Shown in pieces: positions 8,084 through 17,178 of a stretch of 48,000 bases of DNA (the stretch's first letter is position 1; each line of letters opens with the position of its first letter). The notes below the pieces were generated by a model. It did no database searches. It saw nothing but the letters and a program-made list of their open reading frames with translations, and was not told where the DNA came from. The stretch covers positions 1 through 48,000 of the forward strand of contig CAIVVT010000049.1 in assembly GCA_903909435.1 (NCBI GenBank). The letters run 5' to 3'. The position numbers and the translations under genes are program-made. Source of the stretch: an uncultured Acidobacteriia bacterium. GTDB taxonomy: Bacteria; Acidobacteriota; Terriglobia; Bryobacterales; Bryobacteraceae.

Positions 8084-9544
8084 CTACTGGCCCTGGCTGA
8101 GCGAAAAACCAGCCTTGCCGTCGAAAGTGTAGAGCCCCTCGGTCTTGATGATCTCGAAGCCCGAGCTGTTGGCGCGCTGCATCAGGTCGATCACCTGTTG
8201 ATAGGAAACCAGCGGGTTGGCGTTGTCGCTCTGGAAGCGGACGCGCCAGTGGTCGCAGGTCAGGGTGTCCTTCAGGCCGTCGGGGTAAACCTTGACGCCG
8301 CGATTCGACACCATGATGAGCTTCAACCCGCCGCCGTTCAGCTTCTCGGCGCGCTGGCCGAACCCGACCGGGTCGCCCGGCGGATTGTAGAAGAACAGGT
8401 CGACGCCCACCAGGTCGCGCTGCTGCAGCGGGCGAGCCACGGACCCCGCCCGGTCAGCCTGTTTGGGCACGGCGATGTAGCGGACGGGCTTGAAGCGCTG
8501 GGGTTCCTGGCCGACCCGGGCCACGATCGCATCGCCAAACTCTTTGGTGCCGACCTGTTTGGTGGTATGCGGGTTCTTGCCTTCCTTGGCGATGTCGTAG
8601 GTGTGGATGCCGTCTTCCAGCGTCCGCAGGAACGCGTTGTGGACGCGCTCGGCGATGTCGTACTGCTCGATGTGAACCAGCATCATCACTGCGCCCAGCA
8701 GCAGGCCGGACGGGTTCGCGAGGTTCTGTCCGGCACGCCGCGGGGCGGAGCCATGGATGGCCTCGAACATCGCATACTTCGCACCGATGTTGGCCGAACC
8801 GGCCAAGCCGACCGAACCCGCGATCTGCGCCGCCACGTCGGAGAGAATGTCGCCGTAGAGATTCGGCATCACGATTACGTCGAAGGCGCCCGGCGTGTCG
8901 GCGAGTTTGGCCGCGCCGATGTCCACGATCCACGCCTCGTTGACGATGTCCGGGTACTCCGGCGCGATCTCGTCGAACACCTTGTGGAACAACCCGTCGG
9001 TCAGCTTCATGATGTTGTCTTTCATGAAGACCGTGACCTTCTTGCGGTTGTTGCGGATGGCGTATTCGAAGGCATAGCGCACGATGCGCTCGCAGCCCGA
9101 GCGGGTGATCAGCTTGAGGCACTGCGTAACGTCGGGCGTCTGCTGATGCTCAATGCCGGCGTACAGATCTTCCTCGTTTTCGCGCACGATGACCACATCC
9201 ATCCCGGGGTGTTTCGTCGGAATGTAGGGGTCGTAGGCGACGCAGGGACGCACGTTGGCATACAAGCCGAGCATCTTGCGCGTGGTCACGTTGAGGCTCT
9301 TATAGCCGCCGCCCTGGGGCGTCGTGATGGGCGCCTTCAGAAACACCTTCGTGCGCAGCATCGACTCGATGGAGCTTTTCTCGATGCCGGCGGTGTTGCC
9401 GCGGAGATAGACCTTTTCGCCGATCTCGATTTCTTCTATGTCCAGCCGGGCGCCCGCCTCCTTGAGGATATGCAGCGTGGCGTCCATGATCTCGGGACCA
9501 ATGCCGTCGCCTTTGGCGACCGTGATGGGAACGTTTTGAGCCAT
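8084..9544 (-). CDS. icd: NADP-dependent isocitrate dehydrogenase, Thermus type with C-terminal extension
   Basis: This TCA-cycle enzyme oxidises isocitrate to 2-oxoglutarate. The 486-residue protein begins ITVAKGDGIGPEIMDATL and has the substrate-binding YANVRPC, the catalytic-region VREN and YAGIEH, and MPNLYGDILSDVAAQIAGS. The ~130 residues after VGTKEFGDAI form an extra C-terminal domain known from the Thermus thermophilus enzyme (about 496 residues) and absent from E. coli Icd. AGGA lies about 8 bases before the ATG. It is probably monocistronic. A 3-isopropylmalate dehydrogenase is less likely given the length and the C-terminal domain. Confidence 0.93.
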   Translation of the reverse strand: MAQNVPITVAKGDGIGPEIMDATLHILKEAGARLDIEEIEIGEKVYLRGNTAGIEKSSIESMLRTKVFLKAPITTPQGGGYKSLNVTTRKMLGLYANVRPCVAYDPYIPTKHPGMDVVIVRENEEDLYAGIEHQQTPDVTQCLKLITRSGCERIVRYAFEYAIRNNRKKVTVFMKDNIMKLTDGLFHKVFDEIAPEYPDIVNEAWIVDIGAAKLADTPGAFDVIVMPNLYGDILSDVAAQIAGSVGLAGSANIGAKYAMFEAIHGSAPRRAGQNLANPSGLLLGAVMMLVHIEQYDIAERVHNAFLRTLEDGIHTYDIAKEGKNPHTTKQVGTKEFGDAIVARVGQEPQRFKPVRYIAVPKQADRAGSVARPLQQRDLVGVDLFFYNPPGDPVGFGQRAEKLNGGGLKLIMVSNRGVKVYPDGLKDTLTCDHWRVRFQSDNANPLVSYQQVIDLMQRANSSGFEIIKTEGLYTFDGKAGFSLSQGQ

Positions 9545-9633
9545 TGATTGGAGTCCTGTCTAAGACAATCTATTCAGTCGGTCAAGCAGACGCCGAGCGC
9601 ACCGGCCGGTGATGTGGAGTGCGGTCCACGCCA

Positions 9634-11472
9634 TCAAAACTCTTCCCGCCCGACGTAGAGATCGCTGATTTCCTGGCGGAAACTCTCGATCGCCTTCGTG
9701 CGGCGAAGCTTCATGGTAGGAGTCAACTCGCCCTTCTCCAGGGAGAAGTCGCGTTCGATGATCTTGAACCGCTTGACCTGTTCGAACGGCGGCAGTTGCG
9801 AATTGACCTTCTTTACGATCTTTTTGACCTCGGCATTGACGGCTTCGTCCTGCGCCAACTCGCCCAGTCCTTTGACGGACGGGGAGACGCCTTTCACGGT
9901 TTCAGCCGCAGGTTCGTTGATGCTGATGAGCGCCGTCATGTAGGGCAGCCGGTCCCCGATCAGGAGAATCTGGTTGATGATCGGGTGCATCTTGAACAGC
10001 CCTTCGATGCGCGAGGGGTAAACCTTTTTGCCGTTGGAGGAGACGATCAGCTCCTTCTTGCGGCCAGTGATCCAGATGTAGCCGTCCTTGTCGATTTCGC
10101 CGATATCGCCGGTGTGCAGCCACCCGTCGCGGAGCACGGCGGCGGTCGAGCCGGGGTCTTTGTAATAGCCCGAAAAGACAGTCTCGCTGCGGATCAACAA
10201 CTCGCCATCCTCGGCGATCTTCAACTCGGCGCCGGGCAGCGCCAGACCGATGGAGCCGGCGCGCGGGCGGCCGATCGGGTTGAGCGTCACCACGCCGCCT
10301 TCGGTCAGCCCGTAGCCCTCAGTCAGCGGCATGCCGATGGAGGAGTAGAACTCGGCGAGGCCCTTGCCCAGCGGAGCGGAACCGCTCAGCGCAACCCGCA
10401 GACGGCCGCCCAGCCGCTCGCGGATCTTGGAGAACACGAGCTTGTCGAAAAACTTGATGGAAGCCAGGTGCCACGGAGCGGGGGTCTTACCTTGCTGGCG
10501 GGCCTGACTGACGGCCGCTCCGACGCCGAGCCCCATGTAGAACAGCTTGCGCACGGCCAGGGGCTTCTTTCGAATCTCGGTTGTGATGCTGGCGTACATG
10601 CGTTCCCAAACGCGCGGCGGCGCCACGAACAAGGTCGGCCGCAGCGTGCGCAGCTCGTTCGGCATCTTCGAAAGACCTTCGCTGAACCAGGTCTGAATGC
10701 CGTGCCGGATGGGGAGCAACTCCATCCCGAAGCGCTGCGTGATGTGCGCCGAGGGCAGGAACACCAGCGACGAATCGTTGTTGTCCATGTCCAGGACCAG
10801 CGGAGCCATGGCACAGTTGGCGAGCACCGCGTTATGCGTGACCAGCCCCATTTTCGGTTCGCCGGTGGCGCCCGACGTCAGATACAGGATGGCGTAAGCT
10901 TCCGGCGTGACCTCGTCGCGGATGCGGTCCAGCAGGCGCGGATCGTCGAGCAGCGCCGCAGCCCCGAGCTGCCTCAGGCGGTCGAACGTGACTACAGCGC
11001 CGGCTTCCGCGGCAGGCTCATCGGTAATTTCGCCGGTCAGCAGGATGCGCTGCGCGTGGACTTCCGTCATGCCCGCCGCTTCCAGAATTGCGAGCGTTTT
11101 GGGGTTTTCGACAAAGATGGCTTTCGGCTCGGCGGCCAGCAGCGTCTTTACCTGATCGGTGGGGGGCAGGCTGGTGTAGACCGCGGCGGCGATGCTGCCG
11201 TTGGACATGATGCCGACGTCTGCCAGATAGAACTCGGCGCGCGTCTCCGAAGCGATTCCGCAGATGTCGCCCAGGCCGACGCCCAGCGAGCGCAACCCGG
11301 CGGCAACCTCTTCGACGATCTCGCGGTATTCGATCCAGGTCCAGTGCTTGTAGACGCCATTGCCCTGCGGCTGGTGCAACGCCGGAGCGCTGCCGAGGAA
11401 ATCGGCAGTGGCGGCGAGCAGGTTGTAGACGGTTCTGCGCTCGCGCGGGAGCTCAGGCGGCAGCTTGGCCAT
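9634..11472 (-). CDS. Long-chain fatty acid-CoA ligase (AMP-forming)
   Basis: It activates fatty acids to acyl-CoA via an acyl-adenylate. The 612-residue protein belongs to the FadD15/FAA1-like branch. The P-loop-like AMP motif is LYLTSGATGEPKM (about 195-207), followed by EGYGLTEGG, and by WLHTGDIGEIDKDGYIWITG with the usual hinge sequence GRKKELIVSSNGKKVYPS. Lysine in the C-terminal KGELTPTMKLRR region is the expected adenylation residue. No signal peptide; it is probably membrane-associated. It stands about 90 bases upstream of icd and could share a transcript. Chain-length preference cannot be read. Confidence 0.93.
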   Translation of the reverse strand: MAKLPPELPRERRTVYNLLAATADFLGSAPALHQPQGNGVYKHWTWIEYREIVEEVAAGLRSLGVGLGDICGIASETRAEFYLADVGIMSNGSIAAAVYTSLPPTDQVKTLLAAEPKAIFVENPKTLAILEAAGMTEVHAQRILLTGEITDEPAAEAGAVVTFDRLRQLGAAALLDDPRLLDRIRDEVTPEAYAILYLTSGATGEPKMGLVTHNAVLANCAMAPLVLDMDNNDSSLVFLPSAHITQRFGMELLPIRHGIQTWFSEGLSKMPNELRTLRPTLFVAPPRVWERMYASITTEIRKKPLAVRKLFYMGLGVGAAVSQARQQGKTPAPWHLASIKFFDKLVFSKIRERLGGRLRVALSGSAPLGKGLAEFYSSIGMPLTEGYGLTEGGVVTLNPIGRPRAGSIGLALPGAELKIAEDGELLIRSETVFSGYYKDPGSTAAVLRDGWLHTGDIGEIDKDGYIWITGRKKELIVSSNGKKVYPSRIEGLFKMHPIINQILLIGDRLPYMTALISINEPAAETVKGVSPSVKGLGELAQDEAVNAEVKKIVKKVNSQLPPFEQVKRFKIIERDFSLEKGELTPTMKLRRTKAIESFRQEISDLYVGREEF

Positions 11473-11638
11473 ACGCTTCGGATTCTCCCAGAAACTCGAT
11501 AAACGACGCCACCGGGCTACTCGTCCGCATCGCCGCCATCATCCCTGCGCCAGCGGCATTGCGGGTGCAACCCCCTCTAGAGTAAACCAAGCGCCGATAC
11601 CAAGAAAGACTTGCCTTCCGGGAGCGGGCGGCCAAGCA

Positions 11639-12871
11639 TTAGTCCAGCTTGTATATAGCCAGCCCGGTAAGCAGTTTGGGGTAAAAATCGGTGGATTTCT
11701 GCGGCATCACACCGCCGCTGAAGGAGGTGTCGGCCACCTGGTCGATCGCCGTCGGCTTCAGCAGGAACGCGATCTGGGCCGCACCGGTGCGGGCTTCGGC
11801 GACGGCCTGGTCCATGCTCCGCATGTAGCGCAGGTGCTTCTCGTCGCGCACCGCTTCTTCCGATATGCCGAGCACCTTGGCGAGCAGCGTCTCGTGCAGG
11901 ATCTTCACGTCCAGCGCGCCGTGCGCGTTGCGCTCCTCCAGACGGAAAAGCCGGTTGCCGACCGCCGCGCCGATCACGGTCCGGTCTGGCAGTTCCGCCC
12001 AACTGGCCTTCAGATCGTCCGTCGATTCGATTTCGTCGATTTTGAAGTAGGCCGCGGCGGCGCTCAGGAATCCGTCGGGCAGGCTCTCCTGCGGGAGGCC
12101 GCTGACCAACCGGTGGGTGGCCAGGATCTTCAGCCCACGCGAGTACATGTTGACGAAGGTCATCATCACCCGGTCCGCGCCCGGCAGGTCGGGATTCTCT
12201 TTGTAAATGCCCAGCGCCGTCTCGTAGCGGTGGTGGCCGTCGGCAATCAACAGCCTCTTGTCGGCCATCAACTCCTGAATCCGGCTGCACTCGACGATCT
12301 TCCAGAAGCGATGCACCACGCCATGCTCGTCCGTGATTTCGGCGATGGGCGGGTTCTGGGCGGCCGCGTCGAGCAGGCTGTCGATGGCGCCGGCCGGATC
12401 CGGGTAGAGCATGAAGATCTGGCCGAAGTGCGCGTGCGTGGCCTGCAGCAATTGGGTACGGTCCCTTTTCGGACCCGAGAGCGTTTGCTCGTGGCGGTGC
12501 ACGATCCCGGCCGAGTATTCTTCCAGCGCGCCCAGGGCGATGAAGCCCTTACGTACCAGGCGCTCGCCCGTATCGGGCACCGTAAACTCCTGAAAGTAAG
12601 GGAAAACGCCGGGTTCCGCGTCCTGGGCCAGGATGCCCGAGGCGATCCAGTCGCGCAGGTACGCGGCGGCGCGGGAGTAGACGTTTTCTGCCGCTGAGTC
12701 GCCCGGGCGCGACTCGCCAAGGATCACCCGCACCAGGTTGTACGGGCTCTGCGAGAGGTAGCGGGTCCGCATGGCCGGAGTGATCTTGTCGTAGGGTTGG
12801 GTGACCAGATTCGCCAGGTCGCCTGCTTTAGACGTGTAGCGATAGGGTTGGAAGGGGGTGATTCGAGCCAA
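11639..12871 (-). CDS. DUF1015 family protein
   Basis: This 410-residue cytoplasmic protein of an uncharacterised but widespread family starts ARITPFQPYRYTSKAGDLAN, and VTQPYDKI soon follows, both typical. HRHEQTLSGPKRDR, IADGHHRYETAL (about 195-206) and YMRSMDQAVAEA are further family motifs; the HH pair suggests an enzyme active site, but no reaction is known to me. The reading frame continues upstream to 13237 over the divergent gene, so I chose the TTG at 12869-12871, which gives the family's usual N-terminus. No convincing ribosome binding site. It is divergent from the phosphatase gene at 12972. Confidence 0.85.
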   Translation of the reverse strand: MARITPFQPYRYTSKAGDLANLVTQPYDKITPAMRTRYLSQSPYNLVRVILGESRPGDSAAENVYSRAAAYLRDWIASGILAQDAEPGVFPYFQEFTVPDTGERLVRKGFIALGALEEYSAGIVHRHEQTLSGPKRDRTQLLQATHAHFGQIFMLYPDPAGAIDSLLDAAAQNPPIAEITDEHGVVHRFWKIVECSRIQELMADKRLLIADGHHRYETALGIYKENPDLPGADRVMMTFVNMYSRGLKILATHRLVSGLPQESLPDGFLSAAAAYFKIDEIESTDDLKASWAELPDRTVIGAAVGNRLFRLEERNAHGALDVKILHETLLAKVLGISEEAVRDEKHLRYMRSMDQAVAEARTGAAQIAFLLKPTAIDQVADTSFSGGVMPQKSTDFYPKLLTGLAIYKLD

Positions 12872-12971
12872 CCCCCAGGATACCAGACCCCGGCGGTGGG
12901 GTATCGGGTCTTTCCGCCCATTTGGGCGGGTGTTTCGCCGCGGCGGGCGCGGGCAAGTTAGGATGATCCTC

Positions 12972-13751
12972 ATGGCACTTGAGCAGGAACTCGAACTGGC
13001 CCGCAGTCTGGGCAGGCGCGCAGGCGAACTCGCGTTGGAGCACCGGCGGGCGGGCATCTCGGCCGAGGACAAGCCGGACGATTCGCCGGTGACCGTCGCC
13101 GACCGCGAGTGCGAGGAACTGATCGTGGGAGCGGTTACGGCGGCGTTCCCGGACGACGGGCTGCTGGGCGAGGAGGGCGCCTGCCGGGATGGCAGGTCGG
13201 GCCGGCGCTGGATCATCGATCCCATCGACGGCACCAAGGACTACGTGCGCGGCAATCGAATCTGGTGCAACCTGATCGCACTCGAGGTGGCAGGGGTTGT
13301 CGAGTTGGGTGTGTGCACCTTCCCGGCACTGGGAGAGTCGTACTGGGCTGCGCGTGGGCAGGGCGCCTGGCGCACCCAGAACGGGCAGACCAGCCGCATC
13401 CATTGCTCCAGCATCGACCGCGCGGGGCGGGCCGTACTGTGTGTGAACAGCCTCGAAAAGGCCATGAAGAAGCCGCATTCCGAGAAGCTGCTGGGTTTCC
13501 TGAACCAGTTTTGGACGGTCCGCAGCATGGGCGGCGCGCTCGATGCGATGTCCGCCTGCGCGGGGCAGGTGGATGTCTGGGTGGAGTCTTCGGCGAAGCC
13601 CTGGGACGTGGCCGTGGTGCAGGTGATGGCCCGGGAAGCGGGACTGCGCTTCTTCGATTACACGGGCGCCGACACGATCTACGGCGGCAATGCGGTGGTG
13701 TGCGTGCCCGCGCTGGAGCCGCTCACCCGCGCGTTTTTAGGGCTTGTCTAG
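12972..13751 (+). CDS. Inositol monophosphatase family phosphatase, HisN-like
   Basis: This 259-residue cytoplasmic Mg-dependent phosphatase has the three metal-site motifs: the GEEGA segment, DPIDGTKDYVRG (about 77-88), and the C-terminal KPWDVAVVQVMAREAG. Comparison with family branches suggests histidinol-phosphate phosphatase (HisN) or a generic sugar or nucleotide phosphatase; the sequence alone does not decide. AGGA at 12960-12963 favours the ATG at 12972 over the one at 12963. It is divergent from the DUF1015 gene, and the next gene downstream, Rrf2, is 238 bases away. Confidence 0.88.
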   Translation: MALEQELELARSLGRRAGELALEHRRAGISAEDKPDDSPVTVADRECEELIVGAVTAAFPDDGLLGEEGACRDGRSGRRWIIDPIDGTKDYVRGNRIWCNLIALEVAGVVELGVCTFPALGESYWAARGQGAWRTQNGQTSRIHCSSIDRAGRAVLCVNSLEKAMKKPHSEKLLGFLNQFWTVRSMGGALDAMSACAGQVDVWVESSAKPWDVAVVQVMAREAGLRFFDYTGADTIYGGNAVVCVPALEPLTRAFLGLV

Positions 13752-13812
13752 CCTCGCGGTGGGACTGCGGGGCGCTTTTTTTGCCGATGGCGCTTTGCGC
13801 TGCATTTGATTG

Positions 13813-13831
13813 AAACACGATTAACGTGTTT
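13813..13831. promoter_or_regulatory. Palindrome AAACACG-N5-CGTGTTT
   Basis: A perfect 7-base inverted repeat lies 61 bases after the phosphatase stop and is followed by TGTTCTT. It may be a short terminator for the phosphatase gene or an operator for the Rrf2 gene, which starts 158 bases later. Confidence 0.35.
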
Positions 13832-13989
13832 TGTTCTTAATCGGTTGAGCGCCGTGGGCGGGATCGGACTGCCCGCCCCGCTTGCGTTCCCGCTTGATAT
13901 CATTGACTTTTTTCTTTTCCTCTTGCGCAAGTGTTGCTATCATTTTGGGATAAAGGCGTATTTTGATCTTACGTCTCTAGAGGTTGCTC

Positions 13990-14463
13990 ATGATTTATTC
14001 GCGCTCGGCGGAGTACGCGATTCGTGCATTCGTGCTGCTTGCTTCGGTTCCCGAAGGCAAGTACGCGATGGTGAAACAGATCGCCGAACAAGGCGACATC
14101 CCATCTCATTTTCTCGCGAAGATTCTGCAGCAGCTCGCGCGCAAGGGATTCCTCCGGTCGAGCAAAGGCCCAACCGGCGGATTCTGCCTGCGCGTGGCGG
14201 CCAGCGATCTGAATCTCCTGCAAATTGTGGATTCGGTCGATGGTCTGGCGGACTACGAACGCTGCATCGGCGGGATGACGGAGTGTAACGACTCCGCGCC
14301 CTGCGGGATGCACGATAGCTGGAAGGCGCTGCGCCAACGTATCATGGAGTATCTGGAGCGCACGTCGATTGAGGACCTGGCCAAGGCACTCGACCAGAAG
14401 AAGCGGAATCTCGAGAAGGTTCGCAAAGGCACGCGCTCCACGACGAAGAAGACCTCGGTATAG
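13990..14463 (+). CDS. Rrf2 family regulator with three cluster-type cysteines
   Basis: This 157-residue DNA-binding regulator starts MIYSRSAEYAIRAFVLLAS, the usual Rrf2 winged-helix N-terminus, and has SHFLAKILQQLARKGFLRS (about 39-57) and GPTGGFCL as recognition helix and wing. Cys92, Cys99 and Cys105 sit almost exactly where IscR has its iron-sulfur ligands (92, 98, 104), so a redox- or NO-responsive cluster is likely; the first spacing is one residue longer than in IscR. AGAGG lies six bases before the ATG. It is 51 bases upstream of clpP and probably co-transcribed. No isc or suf gene is near. Confidence 0.9.
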   Translation: MIYSRSAEYAIRAFVLLASVPEGKYAMVKQIAEQGDIPSHFLAKILQQLARKGFLRSSKGPTGGFCLRVAASDLNLLQIVDSVDGLADYERCIGGMTECNDSAPCGMHDSWKALRQRIMEYLERTSIEDLAKALDQKKRNLEKVRKGTRSTTKKTSV

Positions 14464-14514
14464 GGGCTTACTTCAGACAAACACGGCTTGAGAACCAAGC
14501 CGAGGAGGCGCTGG

Positions 14515-15141
14515 ATGCCCATCCGCAAGGGGGACCTCTCTACCCCGCAGAATATGCTTGTCCCGATGGTGGTCGAACAGACCTCTCGCGGCGAGCGAGC
14601 CTACGATATCTACTCAAGGCTACTCAAAGAAAACATTATCTTTCTGGGCACCCCGATTGACGATCAGGTAGCCAACCTGATCATCGCCCAGATGCTGTTC
14701 CTGGCCTCCGAAGACCCGGAAAAGGACATTTCCCTCTACATCAACTCCCCGGGCGGTTCGATCACCGCCGGCATGGCGATTCTCGACACGATGCGGCTGG
14801 TCGAGCCGAATATCGTGACTTACTGCGTGGGGCAGGCCGCTTCTATGGCGGCGGTGCTGTTGGCCTGCGGGAGCAAGGGCAAGCGCTACGCCCTGCCGCA
14901 CTCGCGGGTGCTGATCCATCAGCCGTCCATGTCGGGACTGGCGGGTCAGGCCAGCGACATCGACATCTACGCCCGCGAGATCCTGCGCATGCGCGAGATC
15001 CTGAACGGAATTCTCGCCGATGCGACGGGGCAGGACGTGGAGCGCGTGGCGCGCGACGTGGACCGCGACTACATCATGGAAGCCGAGCAGGCGGTGGCCT
15101 ACGGCATGGTTGACAAGATCATCGCCAAGCGCGAGAAGTAA
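14515..15141 (+). CDS. clpP: ATP-dependent Clp protease proteolytic subunit
   Basis: ClpP is the barrel-forming serine peptidase that works with ClpX or ClpA. The 208-residue protein has the catalytic triad Ser110 (GQAASMAA), His135 (VLIHQPS) and Asp185 (DVDRD), and the [12 protein letters not shown] oxyanion segment. The start at 14515 is set by GAGGAGG at about 14502-14508; the frame is open further upstream. Neither tig nor clpX is adjacent, unlike the usual tig-clpP-clpX order, so this may be a second clpP copy. Its likely partner in transcription is the upstream Rrf2 gene. Confidence 0.96.
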   Translation: MPIRKGDLSTPQNMLVPMVVEQTSRGERAYDIYSRLLKENIIFLGTPIDDQVANLIIAQMLFLASEDPEKDISLYINSPGGSITAGMAILDTMRLVEPNIVTYCVGQAASMAAVLLACGSKGKRYALPHSRVLIHQPSMSGLAGQASDIDIYAREILRMREILNGILADATGQDVERVARDVDRDYIMEAEQAVAYGMVDKIIAKREK

Positions 15142-15153
15142 CGATTGCACTGC

Positions 15154-15175
15154 GGGCTCCCGGTCCCGGGAGCCC
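15154..15175 (+). terminator. Hairpin just after clpP
   Basis: GGGCTCCCG and CGGGAGCCC form a tight 9-base-pair stem starting 12 bases after the stop, followed by only two T. It is a weak terminator candidate. Confidence 0.4.
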
Positions 15176-15290
15176 TTCCAACCAATTGGCCAAACAGCGG
15201 CGCTTCCGCCGCGCCGCCTTAGTCTGAGTGGCGAGGCAACAGGCGCCAATGGGCGGGGCCAGGGGCCGAGCCGCTTCCGGCAAAATCCTC

Positions 15291-15321
15291 AAACCGCTAA
15301 AATTAGCGGTTTTTGTTTTTT
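15291..15321 (+). terminator. Rho-independent terminator, first of two
   Basis: AAACCGCTAA pairs with TTAGCGGTTT and runs into TTTTTGTTTTTT. It has a strong stem and a T-rich tail in the plus direction, about 150 bases after clpP. Confidence 0.75.
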
Positions 15322-15354
15322 GGCCCTTATGATTCAACAACTTGAAACGCCATT

Positions 15355-15381
15355 CCGCTAAAACCAGCGGTTTTTGTTTTT
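15355..15381 (+). terminator. Rho-independent terminator, second of two
   Basis: CCGCT-aaaacc-AGCGG is followed by TTTTTGTTTTT. The sequence CCGCTAAAA and the tail repeat those of the terminator 60 bases upstream, as if the unit had been duplicated. It ends 12 bases before the stop of the minus-strand kinase gene. Confidence 0.7.
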
Positions 15382-15393
15382 CACCTCGGGCCG

Positions 15394-16884
15394 CTAGCCT
15401 CGTGCGCTGACGATCTTCAGGTACTGCTCATAGGCACGGTCCCATTCGGGGGCTGCGCCTTTCGCTTCGAAGCGTTCCAGTTCGAAGGAGTTGCGTACGA
15501 TGGCGCGCAGGCCTTCCAGACCGTCCACTTCGCCCGCGCCAATGGCCTGCACCAGCACGTTCCCAATGGCCGTCGCTTCGCCCGGGCCGGCCACGACCGG
15601 GCGTCCCGTGGCCTCGGCGACGAAGCGATTTAGCAGCGAGTTTTTCGACCCGCCGCCGACGATGTGGATCGTCTCGATGCGCCGGCTGGTGACCTCTTCC
15701 AAGCTTTCCAGCACCTGGCGGTAGCGCAGTGCCAGGCTCTCCAGGCAAGTGCGGACGAAGGAACCGGCGGACTGGGGAGCGGTCTGGCCCGTGCGGGCGC
15801 AGAACGCGGCGATGCGCTCCGGCATGGAGCCGGGTTCGAGGAACGCGTCGGGGTCGATGATCGCGGCGAACGGCGGCGCGCCCGAGGCCATCACGGTCAG
15901 CTCATTGTAGGTGTATTCGGTCCCGGCGAGCGCCCAGGCGCGGCGGCACTCCTGCACCAGCCACAGCCCGGCAATGTTCTTGAGGAAGCGGACCTTGCCG
16001 TCCACGCCGATTTCGTTGGTGTAGTTCAGCTCCAGCGTCCGCGCGTTGATCACGGGCGCATCCAGTTCGACGCCCATCAAGCTCCAGGTGCCGCTGGAGA
16101 TGTAGCACCACGGGGCATCGCCCGAGAACGGCCCGGCCGCAGGCACCGCGGCCACGGCGGAGGCGGTATCGTGGCCCGCCGTGGCGAAGACCGGGGTCTC
16201 GCCCAGCCCGGACGTGTCGCGGATCTCATCCAGCAATCCGCCCAGCTTCGTGCCTGGCCGGACGACCTCGCCGAGCAGGCGCGTGGGCAGCGACAGAGAG
16301 TCGAACAACTCGGTGGCCCAGCGGGCCTCGGCCGGATTCCAGAACTGCGAGGTGCTCGAGATAGTCAGCTCGTTCTTCTGCACGCCGGAGAGCCAATAGC
16401 TAAGCAGGTCGGGCATGAACAGCAGCCGGCTGGCGGCATCCAGCGCGGGCGAGCCGGAGAGCCGGATGGCATTCAGTTGGAACAGCGAGTTGAACTGCAT
16501 GAACTGCAGCCCGGTGTGGCCGAAGACTTCGGCGCGCGGGGTGACGGCGAAGGTCCGCTCCATCATTCCGTTGTTGCGCGCATCGCGGTAATGGCGCGGA
16601 TTGGCGAGCAATTCGCCGCGGGAATCGAGCAGCCCGAAATCGACGCCCCAGGTGTCCACGCCGATGCCGCTAAGCGTCAGCCCGCGGTGCCGCCCGGCGA
16701 TGCGCAAGCCCTCGCGGATTTCGTGGAACAGCCGGAAGGCGTCCCAATAGAGTCCGTCGGGCAGCCGCACGGGCTGGTTTGAAAAACGGTGCAATTCTTC
16801 GAGCGTGAGCTTGCCTTCGGAGAGGCTTCCCAGGATCGCGCGGCCGCTTTCAGCGCCGAGGTCGAGGGCCAGATAGTGACTCAT
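15394..16884 (-). CDS. rhaB: Rhamnulokinase
   Basis: It phosphorylates L-rhamnulose in L-rhamnose breakdown in the cytoplasm. The 496-residue FGGY-type kinase starts HYLALDLGAESGRAILG, with GVDTWGVDFGLL (about 75-86), RHYRDARNNGM, GHDTASAVAAVP (about 238-249), SSGTWSLMGVE and the C-terminal IHIVGGGSKNSLLNRFVAEA, which binds ATP. These match RhaB better than xylulokinase or glycerol kinase. AAGGCAGG precedes the ATG. No rhaA, rhaD or transporter is adjacent; the closest same-strand neighbour is a dehydrogenase 294 bases upstream. Confidence 0.93.
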   Translation of the reverse strand: MSHYLALDLGAESGRAILGSLSEGKLTLEELHRFSNQPVRLPDGLYWDAFRLFHEIREGLRIAGRHRGLTLSGIGVDTWGVDFGLLDSRGELLANPRHYRDARNNGMMERTFAVTPRAEVFGHTGLQFMQFNSLFQLNAIRLSGSPALDAASRLLFMPDLLSYWLSGVQKNELTISSTSQFWNPAEARWATELFDSLSLPTRLLGEVVRPGTKLGGLLDEIRDTSGLGETPVFATAGHDTASAVAAVPAAGPFSGDAPWCYISSGTWSLMGVELDAPVINARTLELNYTNEIGVDGKVRFLKNIAGLWLVQECRRAWALAGTEYTYNELTVMASGAPPFAAIIDPDAFLEPGSMPERIAAFCARTGQTAPQSAGSFVRTCLESLALRYRQVLESLEEVTSRRIETIHIVGGGSKNSLLNRFVAEATGRPVVAGPGEATAIGNVLVQAIGAGEVDGLEGLRAIVRNSFELERFEAKGAAPEWDRAYEQYLKIVSARG

Positions 16885-17017
16885 GATGAACTGCCTGCCT
16901 TATGAGAAATGTGGAATGCGAGACTCGCCGGGTTTGGCGCAGCACAGAATTCGCCCTGACCAGCGGACTGTTCACCCCCGGGGATGAACGCCTGCGCCGG
17001 CTGCCCGGCACCGCGCC

Positions 17018-17036
17018 GCGAGCGAAAGTGAGCGGT
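17018..17036 (+). repeat. Degenerate relic of the dispersed repeat
   Basis: A stretch containing GCGAGCGAAAGTGAGCGG resembles the end of the repeat arm at 17088-17112 with several changes. A similar scrap is at about 28433-28447. Weakly supported. Confidence 0.3.
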
Positions 17037-17054
17037 CAAGTCCGGTAACAGGCA

Positions 17055-17112
17055 CCGCGCCCTCACGGTCGCGGCTCCGGCCCGGCACGGAGCAGCGACC
17101 GTGAGCGAGCGG
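17055..17112. repeat. Dispersed inverted repeat, GGAGCCGCGACC family
   Basis: The left arm 17055-17079 (CCTCACGGTCGCGGCTCCG at its right end) pairs with 17088-17112 (CGGAGCAGCGACCGTGAGCG at its left end) with a few mismatches around an 8-base loop. It lies in the gap between the dehydrogenase and rhamnulokinase genes. Confidence 0.8.
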
Positions 17113-17178
17113 TCGGATTCTGCGCATCGCCCGGGAACGTGCTGGTGTTCCGGCAAATGGGACGTCGCTCTCAACGGC

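Noticed and set aside
7337..9547. A 736-residue plus-strand reading frame opposite icd and purE
   Set aside because: It is a shadow of the real minus-strand genes: no recognisable motif, rich in Arg, Gly, His and Val as expected from reverse reading of high-GC codons.
9619..11502. A 627-residue plus-strand reading frame opposite the acyl-CoA ligase
   Set aside because: The minus-strand ligase has full family motifs; the opposite frame has none.
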